DNA of 64,000 nt from Actinoplanes sichuanensis. GTDB taxonomy: Bacteria; Actinomycetota; Actinomycetes; Mycobacteriales; Micromonosporaceae. A program made the position numbers and the translations under genes. Under the pieces are notes generated by a model. The model saw only the letters and a program-made list of their open reading frames with translations, was not told where the DNA came from and ran no database searches. Shown piece by piece: positions 42,462 through 50,915 of the stretch. The stretch is from assembly GCF_033097365.1 (NCBI RefSeq), contig NZ_AP028461.1, positions 11,063,501 to 11,127,500 on the forward strand. Reading direction: 5' to 3'. Numbering within the stretch: the first letter of the stretch is position 1; each line of letters starts with the position of its first letter.

Positions 42462-44255
42462 TCAGGGGTTGAGGCGGCGGTGACGTTGAGCCGCCATGCG
42501 GACCGGGGCGTTGGGCTCGCCGAAGCGGTCGTAGTGGGAGCGGCGTTCGACGATCTCGAAGAAGACGCGCCCGCCGAAGACCGGGGTGTACAGGTGCAGG
42601 AGCTCGTGGCCGGACGGGTCCCGGTCGTAGAGGATGCCGTGGGCGGCCAGGGCGGCGACGAAGTCGGCGGTCAGGGCGAAACGGGCGGCCAGGTCCTCGT
42701 AGTAGTTGTCCGGGACCGGTAGCGCGGGGACGGTCAGTGCGGCCGCGGTGGCGATGATGTCGGTGGTGGTGAAGGCCACGTGCTGGGGGTCGGCCACCGC
42801 GGGTGCCCAGTCGCCCCGGCGGAGCAGGGCCACCGTCAGGGCCAGCCGGACGGTGCGGGACGGGTTCGCGATGGCTCGGGAACGCATCAGGCCGAACGGG
42901 GCGGCGTACTCCTCGGTGGCCAGATGGTCCAGATTGAGCACCGAATGGTAGAAGAGTCCCGCCTCGTCGAAGTGGTCGAACGGCTGGGCCAGTCCGAGGT
43001 GGTCGACCGCCAGCAGGCCGGCACCGGGGCCCGCGGCGGTACCGGTGGGCAGGAAGTCGGCTCGCCAGTCGTCGCCCGGGTGGGTCACGAAGACACTGGT
43101 GCCGTCGGGGGCGGTGATGGCGGCCAGTTCGGCTTCGCCCGGTTCGCGGACGTTCGGGTGGGCGGGGGCGAGTAGCGCCCCGGCCCGGGCCAACGACCGG
43201 CTCGGATCGGCCGAGGTGACCGCGAACGCGCTGATGGCGGCCGGTCCGGGCTGGGTCACGGCACTGTTCAGGACGATCCGGGCGGTGCCCTGTTCCCAGA
43301 GTTCGACGGGTTTGGTGCGGTGTTGGCCGGTGTGGGCGAAGCCGAGTCCGCGGAGTGCCGACCGCAACTCCGGGCCGGAGTTGCCGTCGACGGCGAACTC
43401 GGTGAAGGCGTGGCCGGTCAGCTCGGGCGCGTCCGGGAGGCGGCGGATCCCGAGGTCGTCCTCCAGCGCGATCAGGGAGCGCATCGCGTCGATCGCGGTA
43501 CGGGCCGGGTCGGCCTGACGGAACACGTCGTTGAAGACCTCCAGCGACAGTGGCCCCCGGTAGCCGGCGGCCAGCACCAGCCGGACGAAACCGGGCAGGT
43601 CGAAGGCGCCCTGGCCGGGGAAGAGGCGGTGGTGACGGCTCCACTGCAGGACGTCCATGCTCAGGTGCGGCGCGTCGGCCAGTTGCAGGAAGAAGATCTT
43701 GCCGGGGGTGATCCCGGCGATCCCGGCCGGGCTGACCTCGCGCGACAGCACATGGAACGAGTCGAGGCAGAGCCCGAGCGCCGGATGGTCGGCGCGCTGC
43801 ACGATCCGCCACGAGCGGTCCCATGTGGAGACGTGCCGTCCCCAGGCCAGCGCTTCGTAGGCGATCCGCATGCCGTGGTCGTCGGCGCGCTCGGCCAGCG
43901 CGGTCAGTTGCGCGGCGGCCAGGTCGTCGTCGTCCACGGCGTCCGGCGCGACCGAGGAGCAGACCAGGACGGTGTGCACACCGAGGGCGGCCATCACGTC
44001 GAACTTCCGCTCGGCGCGGTCCAGACTGTTCCGGAACCGTCCCTCGGAAACCGAGTCCAGGTCGCGGAACGGCTGGTACAGATCGATGCTCAGGCCCAGG
44101 TCGGCGCACCGCTTGCGGACCTCGGCCGGCGCCATCGGCGAGACCACGAGATCGTTCTCGAACAGCTCGATGCCGTCGAAACCGGCCGCGGCCGCTGCCG
44201 TCAGCTTGTCGTCGAGGGTTCCGGAGAGACAGACGGTGGCGATCGACCGGCGCAT
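42462..44255 (-). CDS. 3-Dehydroshikimate dehydratase (QuiC-like, isomerase/HPPD fusion)
   Basis: 597 residues. The N-terminal half (about 1-280) is a xylose-isomerase-like TIM barrel (SIATVCLSGTLDDKLTAAAAAGFDGIELFEND, YEALAWGRHVSTW, CLDSFHVLSRE, SLEVFNDVFRQ) with metal-binding Glu, Asp and His. The C-terminal half resembles 4-hydroxyphenylpyruvate dioxygenase. This fusion is known for 3-dehydroshikimate dehydratase, which yields protocatechuate from quinate or shikimate. Seven bases separate it from the TetR gene. The shikimate-type dehydrogenase across the divergent promoter supports the pathway. Confidence 0.85.
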   Translation of the reverse strand: MRRSIATVCLSGTLDDKLTAAAAAGFDGIELFENDLVVSPMAPAEVRKRCADLGLSIDLYQPFRDLDSVSEGRFRNSLDRAERKFDVMAALGVHTVLVCSSVAPDAVDDDDLAAAQLTALAERADDHGMRIAYEALAWGRHVSTWDRSWRIVQRADHPALGLCLDSFHVLSREVSPAGIAGITPGKIFFLQLADAPHLSMDVLQWSRHHRLFPGQGAFDLPGFVRLVLAAGYRGPLSLEVFNDVFRQADPARTAIDAMRSLIALEDDLGIRRLPDAPELTGHAFTEFAVDGNSGPELRSALRGLGFAHTGQHRTKPVELWEQGTARIVLNSAVTQPGPAAISAFAVTSADPSRSLARAGALLAPAHPNVREPGEAELAAITAPDGTSVFVTHPGDDWRADFLPTGTAAGPGAGLLAVDHLGLAQPFDHFDEAGLFYHSVLNLDHLATEEYAAPFGLMRSRAIANPSRTVRLALTVALLRRGDWAPAVADPQHVAFTTTDIIATAAALTVPALPVPDNYYEDLAARFALTADFVAALAAHGILYDRDPSGHELLHLYTPVFGGRVFFEIVERRSHYDRFGEPNAPVRMAAQRHRRLNP

Positions 44256-44262
44256 GCGGGAC

Positions 44263-44916
44263 TCACTTTCGTAGATAGCCGGTCACCAGGTCGCCGAGCA
44301 TCGTGCGGTAGTGCTCCCGACGGTCCGGGTCGAGCAGGTCCCGGTCGAAGAGCGCGCCCCACGTGTGGCGGTTGGCGACGCGGAAGAAGCAGAACGAGCT
44401 GATCATCATGTGGACGTCGAGGGCGTCGACGTCGTCGCGGAACAGGCCCTCGGCGTGGCCCCGTTCGAGTACCTCGCGGAGCAGGTCGACGGCCGAGCTG
44501 TTGAGGTCGACGAGCCGCGCCACGTGGTTCATGTGCTTGGCTTGCTGCGCGTTCTCCACGCCGACGAGCTTGATGAACGCGGGGTGCGCTTCGTGGTGGT
44601 CGAAGGTGACCTCGGCGAGCCGGCGGACGGCCGCGACCGGGTCGAGATGGCCGACGTCGGCGGTCCGCTCGGCGGCGCGGATCTCCGCATACGCCCGCTC
44701 CAGAACGGCCAGGTAGAGCTGCTCCTTACCGCCGAAGTAGTAGTAGATCATCCGTTTCGTGGTGCGGGTCCGGGCGGCGATCTCGTCCACTCTGGCCCCG
44801 CTGTAGCCGCGGTCGGCGAACTCGTCGGTGGCCACGTCGAGCAGCTCGGTGCGGGTGCGTTCGGCGTCGCGCCGCCGTTCGCCCGTCTCTGCCCGCACTG
44901 TTTTCTCCTGCGTCAT
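44263..44916 (-). CDS. TetR family regulator of the quinate/shikimate locus
   Basis: 217 residues from the ATG at 44916. A GTG at 44898 has a better ribosome-binding site (AGGAG) and would give 211. The helix-turn-helix reads LLDVATDEFADRGYSGARVDEIAARTRTTKRMIYYYF. It lies between the dehydratase gene and the divergent dehydrogenase gene, beside an operator-like palindrome (44967-44990), so it most likely represses both arms until quinate, shikimate or a product is present. Confidence 0.88.
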   Translation of the reverse strand: MTQEKTVRAETGERRRDAERTRTELLDVATDEFADRGYSGARVDEIAARTRTTKRMIYYYFGGKEQLYLAVLERAYAEIRAAERTADVGHLDPVAAVRRLAEVTFDHHEAHPAFIKLVGVENAQQAKHMNHVARLVDLNSSAVDLLREVLERGHAEGLFRDDVDALDVHMMISSFCFFRVANRHTWGALFDRDLLDPDRREHYRTMLGDLVTGYLRK

Positions 44917-44937
44917 GAACCCAGTCTGCCGTGGGCC

Positions 44938-44967
44938 TTGACAGTGTCCGCCGTCACACCCGATAAC
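44938..44967 (+). promoter_or_regulatory. Promoter of the shikimate dehydrogenase-carrier operon
   Basis: Perfect -35 TTGACA (44938-44943), an 18-base spacer and GATAAC (44962-44967) as -10. The predicted start point falls inside the adjacent TetR operator. Confidence 0.65.
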
Positions 44968-44990
44968 TAACGTACCAGTTCGTACATTAG
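44967..44990. promoter_or_regulatory. TetR operator palindrome
   Basis: CTAACGTAC (44967-44975), six bases, GTACATTAG (44982-44990): nine-base arms with one mismatch, a typical TetR operator size. It overlaps the -10/start region of the plus-strand promoter and lies 51 bp from the TetR start, fitting repression of both directions. Confidence 0.65.
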
Positions 44991-45004
44991 AAACGGAGAT
45001 CGAG

Positions 45005-45847
45005 ATGGCGGCATGCGTCGGGTTGATCGGGACCGGGATCGGCGCGTCGCTGTCACCCGCGTTGCACGAGGCCGAGGGGAGCCACCACCACCTCGGACTC
45101 AGTTACACGCTGTTCGACACCGACAGTCCCGCGGAGCTCGAACGGCACCTGGACGAGGCCGAGCGCGACGGCTTCGCCGGGCTCAACATCACCCACCCCT
45201 TCAAACAGCAGGTGATCAGGCACCTCGACGAGTTGTCCCCGAACGCCCGGGAAATCGGCGCCGTCAACACCGTCGTCTTCACAGACGGAAAACGGCAAGG
45301 GCACAACACCGATGCGTACGGGTTCGCCGAGTCCTTCCGTACCCAGCTCGCCGGCGCGGCCACCGGCCACGTGGTGCAACTGGGGGCGGGCGGAGCCGGA
45401 GCCGCCTGCGGCCACGCCCTGCGCGGTCTGGGCGTCGAACGGCTCACCATCGTCGACCCGGACCACTCCCGCGGCGCAGAGCTCGCCGGACGGCTGGGCG
45501 CGGAACACCTGACGAAGGCCGGTCCGGCCCTCCTGAAGAACGCCGACGGGCTGGTCAACACCAGTCCGATCGGTATGCGTCACCACCCGGGGATCCCGCT
45601 TCCCGCAGAGTCACTCCACCGTGGCCTGTGGGTCGCCGACATCGTTTACATGCCGGTCGAGACCGAGCTGCTGCGCGCGGCCCGGGCCGCCGGACTGCGG
45701 GCGGTCGGCGGCGCGGCGATGTGCGCCTATCAGGCCGCCGCCGCGTTCGAGCTGTTCACCGGGCGTACCCCCGACATCGCGCGGATGTTGCTTCACCTCT
45801 CCCGACTCCTGGAGCGCGGACATGTTGACCGAGACCACCACTCGTGA
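45005..45847 (+). CDS. Shikimate/quinate dehydrogenase (AroE family)
   Basis: 280 residues; NAD(P)-dependent oxidoreductase. Substrate-site motifs SLSPALHEAE and NITHPFKQ (catalytic Lys67), nucleotide loop GAGGAGAA, and NTSPIGM near residue 183. Placement with 3-dehydroshikimate dehydratase, a TetR gene and a carrier suggests catabolic oxidation of shikimate or quinate rather than aromatic amino acid synthesis. The VDPDHS after the second beta strand (acidic residue) favours NAD over NADP, an inference. GGAG precedes the ATG. Confidence 0.87.
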   Translation: MAACVGLIGTGIGASLSPALHEAEGSHHHLGLSYTLFDTDSPAELERHLDEAERDGFAGLNITHPFKQQVIRHLDELSPNAREIGAVNTVVFTDGKRQGHNTDAYGFAESFRTQLAGAATGHVVQLGAGGAGAACGHALRGLGVERLTIVDPDHSRGAELAGRLGAEHLTKAGPALLKNADGLVNTSPIGMRHHPGIPLPAESLHRGLWVADIVYMPVETELLRAARAAGLRAVGGAAMCAYQAAAAFELFTGRTPDIARMLLHLSRLLERGHVDRDHHS

Positions 45848-47210
45848 CCTTCCCGAACCCCCCGGACTACGCAAGATGGTCGGGCCCGGCGTCGTCGCCG
45901 TCGGCATCGGCATGGCGGCCGGCGAGATCATCCTCTGGCCCTACCTGACCGCCATCGGCGGCCTCGGCCTGCTCTGGCTCGCGTTCACCACGCTGGCCGT
46001 GCAGTTCGTCATCAACATGGAGATCGAGCGCTACACGCTGGCCACCGGCCAGACCGTGGTGGCCGGGTTCTCCCGCTGGTGGAAGGGCTGGGGCATCATC
46101 ATCTGCCTGGCCGGCGCCTTCCAGTACGTGTGGCCCGGCTGGGCGACCAGCGGCTCGACGGTGTTCACCTACCTGATCGGCGGCGGCGACCCGGTGTGGA
46201 TCACGGTGGCCACCCTGGTCGTCATCGGTGCCCTGCTGTCGCTGTCCAAGGTGGTCTACAGGACCGTCGAGCGGGTGGAGACCGTCAAGGTCGTCCTCAC
46301 GCTGTTCTTCCTCGCCGTCGTGGTCGTCTTCGTCATCTCGCTGAGCACCTGGGGTGACGGCGCCAAGGCCACGGTCACCGAGTTCGGGCAGATCCCGGAC
46401 GGCATCACGTTCACCATGCTGCTCAGCGCGATCGGGGCGGCGGGTGCCGGTGGTGTGCACAATCTGGTGCTGAGCAACTGGATCCGGGACAAGCGGTACG
46501 GCATGGGCGCGCACGTGCCTCGGCTGGTCTCGCCGATCACCGGCCAGGAGGAGGCGTCCGGCAACGGCGACCGTTACCAGTTCCCCCTGGACGAGACGTC
46601 GATGAGCCGCTGGAACCTGTGGTGGAAGCGGGCCAACGTCGAGCACCTGGTCACGTTCGTGGCGGTGTGTTTCGTGACGATCGGTGTGATGAGCCTGCTG
46701 GCGTACGAGACGCTGTTCGGCCGCGGCGATCTCAAGTCGGACCCGTCGTTCCTGCGGATTCAGGGCGACATCTTCGAGGCCGAGGTCGGCACCTGGCTGA
46801 AACTGCTGTTCCTGGCGGTCGCGGTGGTCTCGCTGTGGGCGGCCGCGATGGGCCTGCTCGACATCATCGGCCGGCTGGCGTCGGACTTCCTGCGCCGCAA
46901 CTACCTGACCGACTCGGTGCGGTGGACCGAGCCGCGGCTCTACCTGCTCGTGGTGTGGATCGAGATCGTCCTCGGCTCGGCCATCCTGCTGGCCGGTTTC
47001 ACCCAACCGCTGGGCCTGCTGATCGTCTCCACCTGCGCGGCCTCGGTGGTGACACTGCTCTACTCGATCCTGCTGGTCCGGCTGAACACGAAGGACCTGC
47101 CGGCCCCGATCCGGATCCGTGGCTGGCGCCTGGGTGGCCTGCTGCTGGCGATCACCTTCTACGGCTTCTTCGCGATCGCGATGGTGGTGACCCAGCTCGA
47201 CAAGCTCTGA
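45822..47210 (+). CDS. Nramp-like membrane carrier lacking the usual metal ligands
   Basis: 462 residues, about 11 TM helices, start overlapping the dehydrogenase stop by 26 bases with GGAG upstream. Fold and length match Nramp/COG1914 carriers (GPGVVAVGIGMAAGEI first helix, VHNLVLSNWIRD sixth helix). The metal-binding DPGN of helix 1 is replaced by AAGE, and the MPH of helix 6 by GVH. It is therefore unlikely to carry Mn or Fe in the normal way. Co-transcription with the quinate/shikimate genes suggests an organic-acid substrate, which is inference. Confidence 0.75.
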   Translation: MLTETTTRDLPEPPGLRKMVGPGVVAVGIGMAAGEIILWPYLTAIGGLGLLWLAFTTLAVQFVINMEIERYTLATGQTVVAGFSRWWKGWGIIICLAGAFQYVWPGWATSGSTVFTYLIGGGDPVWITVATLVVIGALLSLSKVVYRTVERVETVKVVLTLFFLAVVVVFVISLSTWGDGAKATVTEFGQIPDGITFTMLLSAIGAAGAGGVHNLVLSNWIRDKRYGMGAHVPRLVSPITGQEEASGNGDRYQFPLDETSMSRWNLWWKRANVEHLVTFVAVCFVTIGVMSLLAYETLFGRGDLKSDPSFLRIQGDIFEAEVGTWLKLLFLAVAVVSLWAAAMGLLDIIGRLASDFLRRNYLTDSVRWTEPRLYLLVVWIEIVLGSAILLAGFTQPLGLLIVSTCAASVVTLLYSILLVRLNTKDLPAPIRIRGWRLGGLLLAITFYGFFAIAMVVTQLDKL

Positions 47211-47219
47211 GCGAATCAA

Positions 47220-47245
47220 GCCCGCGGGTGCACTTGCTCGCGGGC
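47220..47245 (+). terminator. Terminator after the carrier gene
   Basis: Inverted repeat GCCCGCG (47220-47226) / CGCGGGC (47239-47245) with a 12-base loop, ten bases after the stop. Confidence 0.55.
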
Positions 47246-47424
47246 ATGATTCCATCACTGAGCGTCACTCAACCTAACGGGCAGCATCGATTGGTCGTAC
47301 GGATGAGTTGGCGCAGTTGAGGTCTTGATCATCGATCTTCTCGAATTTGCCCGCCGCTCGGGCACTTACCGAACGTCGTTCTCCGGGACTTAGTTGCAGA
47401 AGGGTTGACAGCTGGAGGACGGTA

Positions 47425-47691
47425 ATGATCGACATTGGGGGATGGCTCGCCTCAGGGGACGGGCTGATCACCGTGCTGGCGGTGAGCCTCAACCTCGGAG
47501 CAGTGCTGCGCATGATGTTGCTTCAGCACGGCCGGTTGCAGGTCGAACGGGAGCGGTCGGCGCGGATCGCCGGCATCGTGCGGTCGGCCGGTCAGCAGAT
47601 GCCGGTCCGGGTGGACGAACAGGACGGCGACGGGCGGCGTGTGGTCGAGGTCGGCCCGGTTGCACAGCACTCGCCGGAGACGATGGCATGA
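47425..47691 (+). CDS. Small single-pass membrane protein
   Basis: 88 residues from the ATG at 47425 with GGAGG about seven bases upstream. One hydrophobic helix near the N-terminus (about 12-30, GLITVLAVSLNLGAVLRMMLL), then a charged cytosolic tail. Its stop overlaps the ATG of the sigma-factor gene (ATGA). The tight coupling suggests a regulator of that sigma factor or of the EAL protein, but it does not resemble a known anti-sigma factor. Confidence 0.7.
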   Translation: MIDIGGWLASGDGLITVLAVSLNLGAVLRMMLLQHGRLQVERERSARIAGIVRSAGQQMPVRVDEQDGDGRRVVEVGPVAQHSPETMA

Positions 47692-48239
47692 ATCCCGCCG
47701 AGGCCACATGGAGCGAGAACACCGAGGTCGCCCCAGGGGCGGCCTTCGAGGTGTTCTTCCGGGAGAACTATCCGAGAGTGGAACGGTTCCTGTGGAGTCT
47801 GTGCCCAGACCGGCACCTTGTCGACGATGCCGTTCAGGAGGCCTTCATCGTCGCCTACGCCAAGTGGGACGTGGTCTCCCGGCACCAGCGGCCGCTCATC
47901 TGGGTGCGCAAGGTCGCACGCAACAAGCTGTGGCATCTCCAGGCTCAGAACGGCCGTCACCGGGAAGCGCCCCTGGACGACATCGTTCCGGATCGGCTGA
48001 CCGAGCCGGCCGATCCCTATGAGGCCCGGCAGACCATCCTGTATCTGCTGCGGCGACTTCCCCGACGTCAGCGTGAGGTGTTGGCGCTGGAGATGGATGG
48101 GAGCACGGACGCGGAGATCGCCCTTGAGCTGGACATCACCGAGAACACGGTCCGCACCTACAAGGCGGAGGCGCGTCGCCGTTTTCAGGAGCTGGCCGCC
48201 GACGCGGACTATCAGGAAGCGGCGAGGAGGCGCAGATGA
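47688..48239 (+). CDS. ECF-type RNA polymerase sigma factor
   Basis: 183 residues. Region 2 (FFRENYPRVERFLWSLCPDRHLVDDAVQEAFIVAYAKWD, ending IWVRKVARNKLW) and region 4 (LRRLPRRQREVLALEMDGSTDAEIALELDITENTVRTYKAEARRRF) are intact. It directs RNA polymerase to a small regulon. Overlaps both neighbours by four bases, so the membrane protein, sigma factor and EAL protein are made together. Confidence 0.88.
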   Translation: MNPAEATWSENTEVAPGAAFEVFFRENYPRVERFLWSLCPDRHLVDDAVQEAFIVAYAKWDVVSRHQRPLIWVRKVARNKLWHLQAQNGRHREAPLDDIVPDRLTEPADPYEARQTILYLLRRLPRRQREVLALEMDGSTDAEIALELDITENTVRTYKAEARRRFQELAADADYQEAARRRR

Positions 48240-50122
48240 GTCTCGACGAGATGATCGCATTGGCGTCGCGTGCGACGCCCACCCCGATGGAACACGCGCG
48301 GGCGCGGCGTGCCGTCCGGAGCATCCGCCAGGAGCATGCCCGACGGATCGCACTGGGGCGTGAGATCACCACCGACGTCGACCCGCAGGATCCACTCGCC
48401 GCCGGCCTGGACGACATCCACCGGTTCAGCCGTGCGGCCGAGCTCGCGAAGCTGGGCACGGTCGTCTGGGATGCCCGCCGCCAGGAGCTGGTCTGGTCCA
48501 ACGAGATGGCGATGATCCTCGGGGTGGCTCCGGTGGCTCTGCGGCCGTCGATCACGGAGTTGTTCAGGCTGATCCACCCGGACGAGCGGGCGAACGTTCG
48601 GGAGCGGATCACCGTCGCCTGGCGGGACGGCTCGGTGGCCGAGGTTACCTGCCGGGTCATCCGTCCCGACCGGGCCACCGTCTACGTGCACTGCTTCATC
48701 GAAGCGGTCGAAGGTAGCGGCGGCCGGCGGATCGGGATCGTCGGAACCGCACAGGACCACACCGAGATCGAGATGGCCCGTCAGGAGAACGACCGGCTCG
48801 CGCGCCGTTACGAGAACGTTCGGGCCGACCTGCTGGATCGGGATTCGATCACCGGTCTGCTCACTCGTTCTCGATTCCTGGACGAGGTGGACACCGCCCG
48901 GCGGCTCGGCACCGGCACGTTGCTGTTCGTCGCGGCGCCGCCGGGTTCCCAGAAACCGGGGCATGCCGCGTCCGACGGGATCTCGGCCGAGCTGACCTCG
49001 GCCACCGCCGAGAGCCTGCGGCGTCTGATCCGACCGGCCGACACGTGCGGCCTCGTCGGTCCCAGTGAGTTCGGCGTCCTCATGCCTTACACCACGTTGG
49101 AGTCGGCGGTCCCGATCGCTGAAGAGATCATCAGCGGGCTTCGCGACTCGCCGTTCCTGGCGTGTGCCGCCCGGTTGGACGCACGCGGGGGACTGGTGCG
49201 GTACGGCGACCGGCCGGTGACGGAGAGCGCTGACCTCCTGATCGATGCGGAGGCGGCCTGGCGGCGAGCCGCCCGGGACGGTGTGCCGATGCATGTCCTG
49301 TGGCAGGCGCCCTCGGAGGAGGAACGTCGAGCCACTCTCGGCGACCGCATCCGATCCGCCGTCGCCGACAACAGATTCGCCCTGTACGCCCAGCCGATCT
49401 GGGATTTCGCTCTGAACCGGGTCACCCGTCACGAGATCCTGCTGCGGGTGCTCGACGGTGCCGGCCGGGCGCTCCCGCCGTTGAACTTCCTCGATCTGGC
49501 GGAGAGGGTCGACGAGATCCTCCCGGTCGACCGGTGGGTGCTCGATCAGGCACTCCGCTTCGTGGGTCAGGGCCCGCAGACGTCGCACTACCAAATCAAC
49601 GTGTCCGGGAAGTCGCTAGCCGATCCGAACCTGATCAGGCACATCGAGACGGCGATCGGCAGGTACGGCGTCGACCCGGAGCGGTTGACTCTGGAGATCA
49701 CCGAGACCGCCCTCATCGGCAACCGTACGGAGGCCCTGCGATTCGCGGCCGGACTCCGGGACCTCGGTTGCAAACTGGCCCTCGACGACTTCGGCGCGGG
49801 GTTCGCCTCGCTCAGCTACCTGAAGTACTTCCCGATCGACCTGGTCAAGATCGATGGAGGCTTCATCGAGGATCTTCCCGGATCGCCGACCGACCAGGTG
49901 ATCGTTCGGTCGGTCGTTCGGATGTGCCGCGATCTCGGTGTCCGCACCGCCGCTGAATATGTGCAGGACGACGCGACGATGGTGATGCTGGGTGAGCTGG
50001 GTGTCGACTTCGCCCAGGGATACCACATCGGACGCCCGGAGCTGGTTCGCACCGAGCGGCACGGCCCCCGCTCGATCGAGTTGGAGCTGAGGCCGTACAT
50101 CGCCGATCGGTCCGCGATCTGA
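48236..50122 (+). CDS. PAS-GGDEF(degenerate)-EAL protein
   Basis: 628 residues: PAS sensor domain (about 65-180), a short coiled region, a degenerate GGDEF domain with GPSEF at 275-279 that should not make c-di-GMP, and an EAL domain with E400, N455, DDFG 517-520, KID 538-540, E574 and Q594. The EAL domain keeps the catalytic set and is probably an active phosphodiesterase, although EAL reads EIL. No TM helix is visible. Its ATG overlaps the sigma-factor stop, linking c-di-GMP breakdown to that regulon. Confidence 0.88.
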   Translation: MSLDEMIALASRATPTPMEHARARRAVRSIRQEHARRIALGREITTDVDPQDPLAAGLDDIHRFSRAAELAKLGTVVWDARRQELVWSNEMAMILGVAPVALRPSITELFRLIHPDERANVRERITVAWRDGSVAEVTCRVIRPDRATVYVHCFIEAVEGSGGRRIGIVGTAQDHTEIEMARQENDRLARRYENVRADLLDRDSITGLLTRSRFLDEVDTARRLGTGTLLFVAAPPGSQKPGHAASDGISAELTSATAESLRRLIRPADTCGLVGPSEFGVLMPYTTLESAVPIAEEIISGLRDSPFLACAARLDARGGLVRYGDRPVTESADLLIDAEAAWRRAARDGVPMHVLWQAPSEEERRATLGDRIRSAVADNRFALYAQPIWDFALNRVTRHEILLRVLDGAGRALPPLNFLDLAERVDEILPVDRWVLDQALRFVGQGPQTSHYQINVSGKSLADPNLIRHIETAIGRYGVDPERLTLEITETALIGNRTEALRFAAGLRDLGCKLALDDFGAGFASLSYLKYFPIDLVKIDGGFIEDLPGSPTDQVIVRSVVRMCRDLGVRTAAEYVQDDATMVMLGELGVDFAQGYHIGRPELVRTERHGPRSIELELRPYIADRSAI

Positions 50123-50129
50123 CGCCGTG

Positions 50130-50161
50130 TCGTGAGGCGTCCCCGGCGGGACGCCTCACGA
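50130..50161. terminator. Bidirectional terminator
   Basis: 14-base perfect stem TCGTGAGGCGTCCC (50130-50143), four-base loop, complement to 50161, between convergent genes. Confidence 0.8.
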
Positions 50162-50175
50162 CGGTGGCGCTGTTC

Positions 50176-50913
50176 TCAGACCCGGCGCCGGCGGGTCCAG
50201 GAGAAGCCGATCAGGCCGGCCAGCGCGGCCAGGACGCCACCACTCGCCGTCCAGATCCAGCGGGACGAGAATTCCGGGATCCAGTCGAAGGAGAACGACG
50301 ACTCGTCGGCGGGCGCAGCCGACGGGACGGGCGCCGGTGTGGTCAGGACCTTGCCGGGGCGGTTGTCCGGTACCAGCGGGGCGGCCAGCGAACCCTGATC
50401 GGCGCCGGTGTCACCGGTCGGCGCGGTCAGCTTGAGGTTCACCTCGACCGGTAGGCCCAGGTCCTTCTCCGGCAGGTCGGTGCTCGACAGCCGCACGTAG
50501 TAGGTGCCGGGCAGCGGGTCGCCGTCCCACGGTTCGGCCCACGAGCGGACCTGCCGGAGTCGGCAGCCGAGCGTCACCGAGGTGTCCGACGTCTCGGCGA
50601 CCGGGCTCTGCTCGCCGCCGACGCAGGCCTGCCGACGCCGCAGCCCGTCGAACACCTCGACGGTCCACGCGTGCGAACCGGTCCGCCCCTCGGCCGGCAG
50701 CTTGACGTCGATCGCGAGTTCCGGCCGCTGCCCGGCGGTGGCCGGGAACTGCCAGTACAGGTAGTCGCCGGTCACGGCGGAGACGTCGACCGGCTGATCC
50801 GCCGAGATCGCCACCGCGGTCAGGTACGACGTGCCCGCGGTGCTGACCAGCGGGGTGGGTCCGGCGGACGGGTCGGCGAGAAGAAGAGCCGCGGCCAGTA
50901 TGAGCTGCTGCAT
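50176..50913 (-). CDS. Exported membrane-anchored protein of a VWA gene pair
   Basis: 245 residues from the ATG at 50913, with AGGAG upstream and two bases after the VWA gene stop. Signal peptide (about 1-20), beta-rich extracellular domain with TAVAISADQPVDVSAVTGDYLYWQF and paired cysteines (ACVGGEQ, LGCRLRQ), a Pro/Ala linker, and a C-terminal TM helix followed by TRRRR. No known catalytic domain. The sorting-like C-terminus and close coupling suggest that it works with the VWA protein at the cell surface. Confidence 0.72.
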   Translation of the reverse strand: MQQLILAAALLLADPSAGPTPLVSTAGTSYLTAVAISADQPVDVSAVTGDYLYWQFPATAGQRPELAIDVKLPAEGRTGSHAWTVEVFDGLRRRQACVGGEQSPVAETSDTSVTLGCRLRQVRSWAEPWDGDPLPGTYYVRLSSTDLPEKDLGLPVEVNLKLTAPTGDTGADQGSLAAPLVPDNRPGKVLTTPAPVPSAAPADESSFSFDWIPEFSSRWIWTASGGVLAALAGLIGFSWTRRRRV

Positions 50914-50915
50914 GG

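Noticed and set aside
42169..44109. 646-codon minus-strand frame across the VWA gene end and the dehydratase gene
   Set aside because: Arg/Pro-rich composition without domains. It is a frame shadow of the dehydratase gene at 42462.
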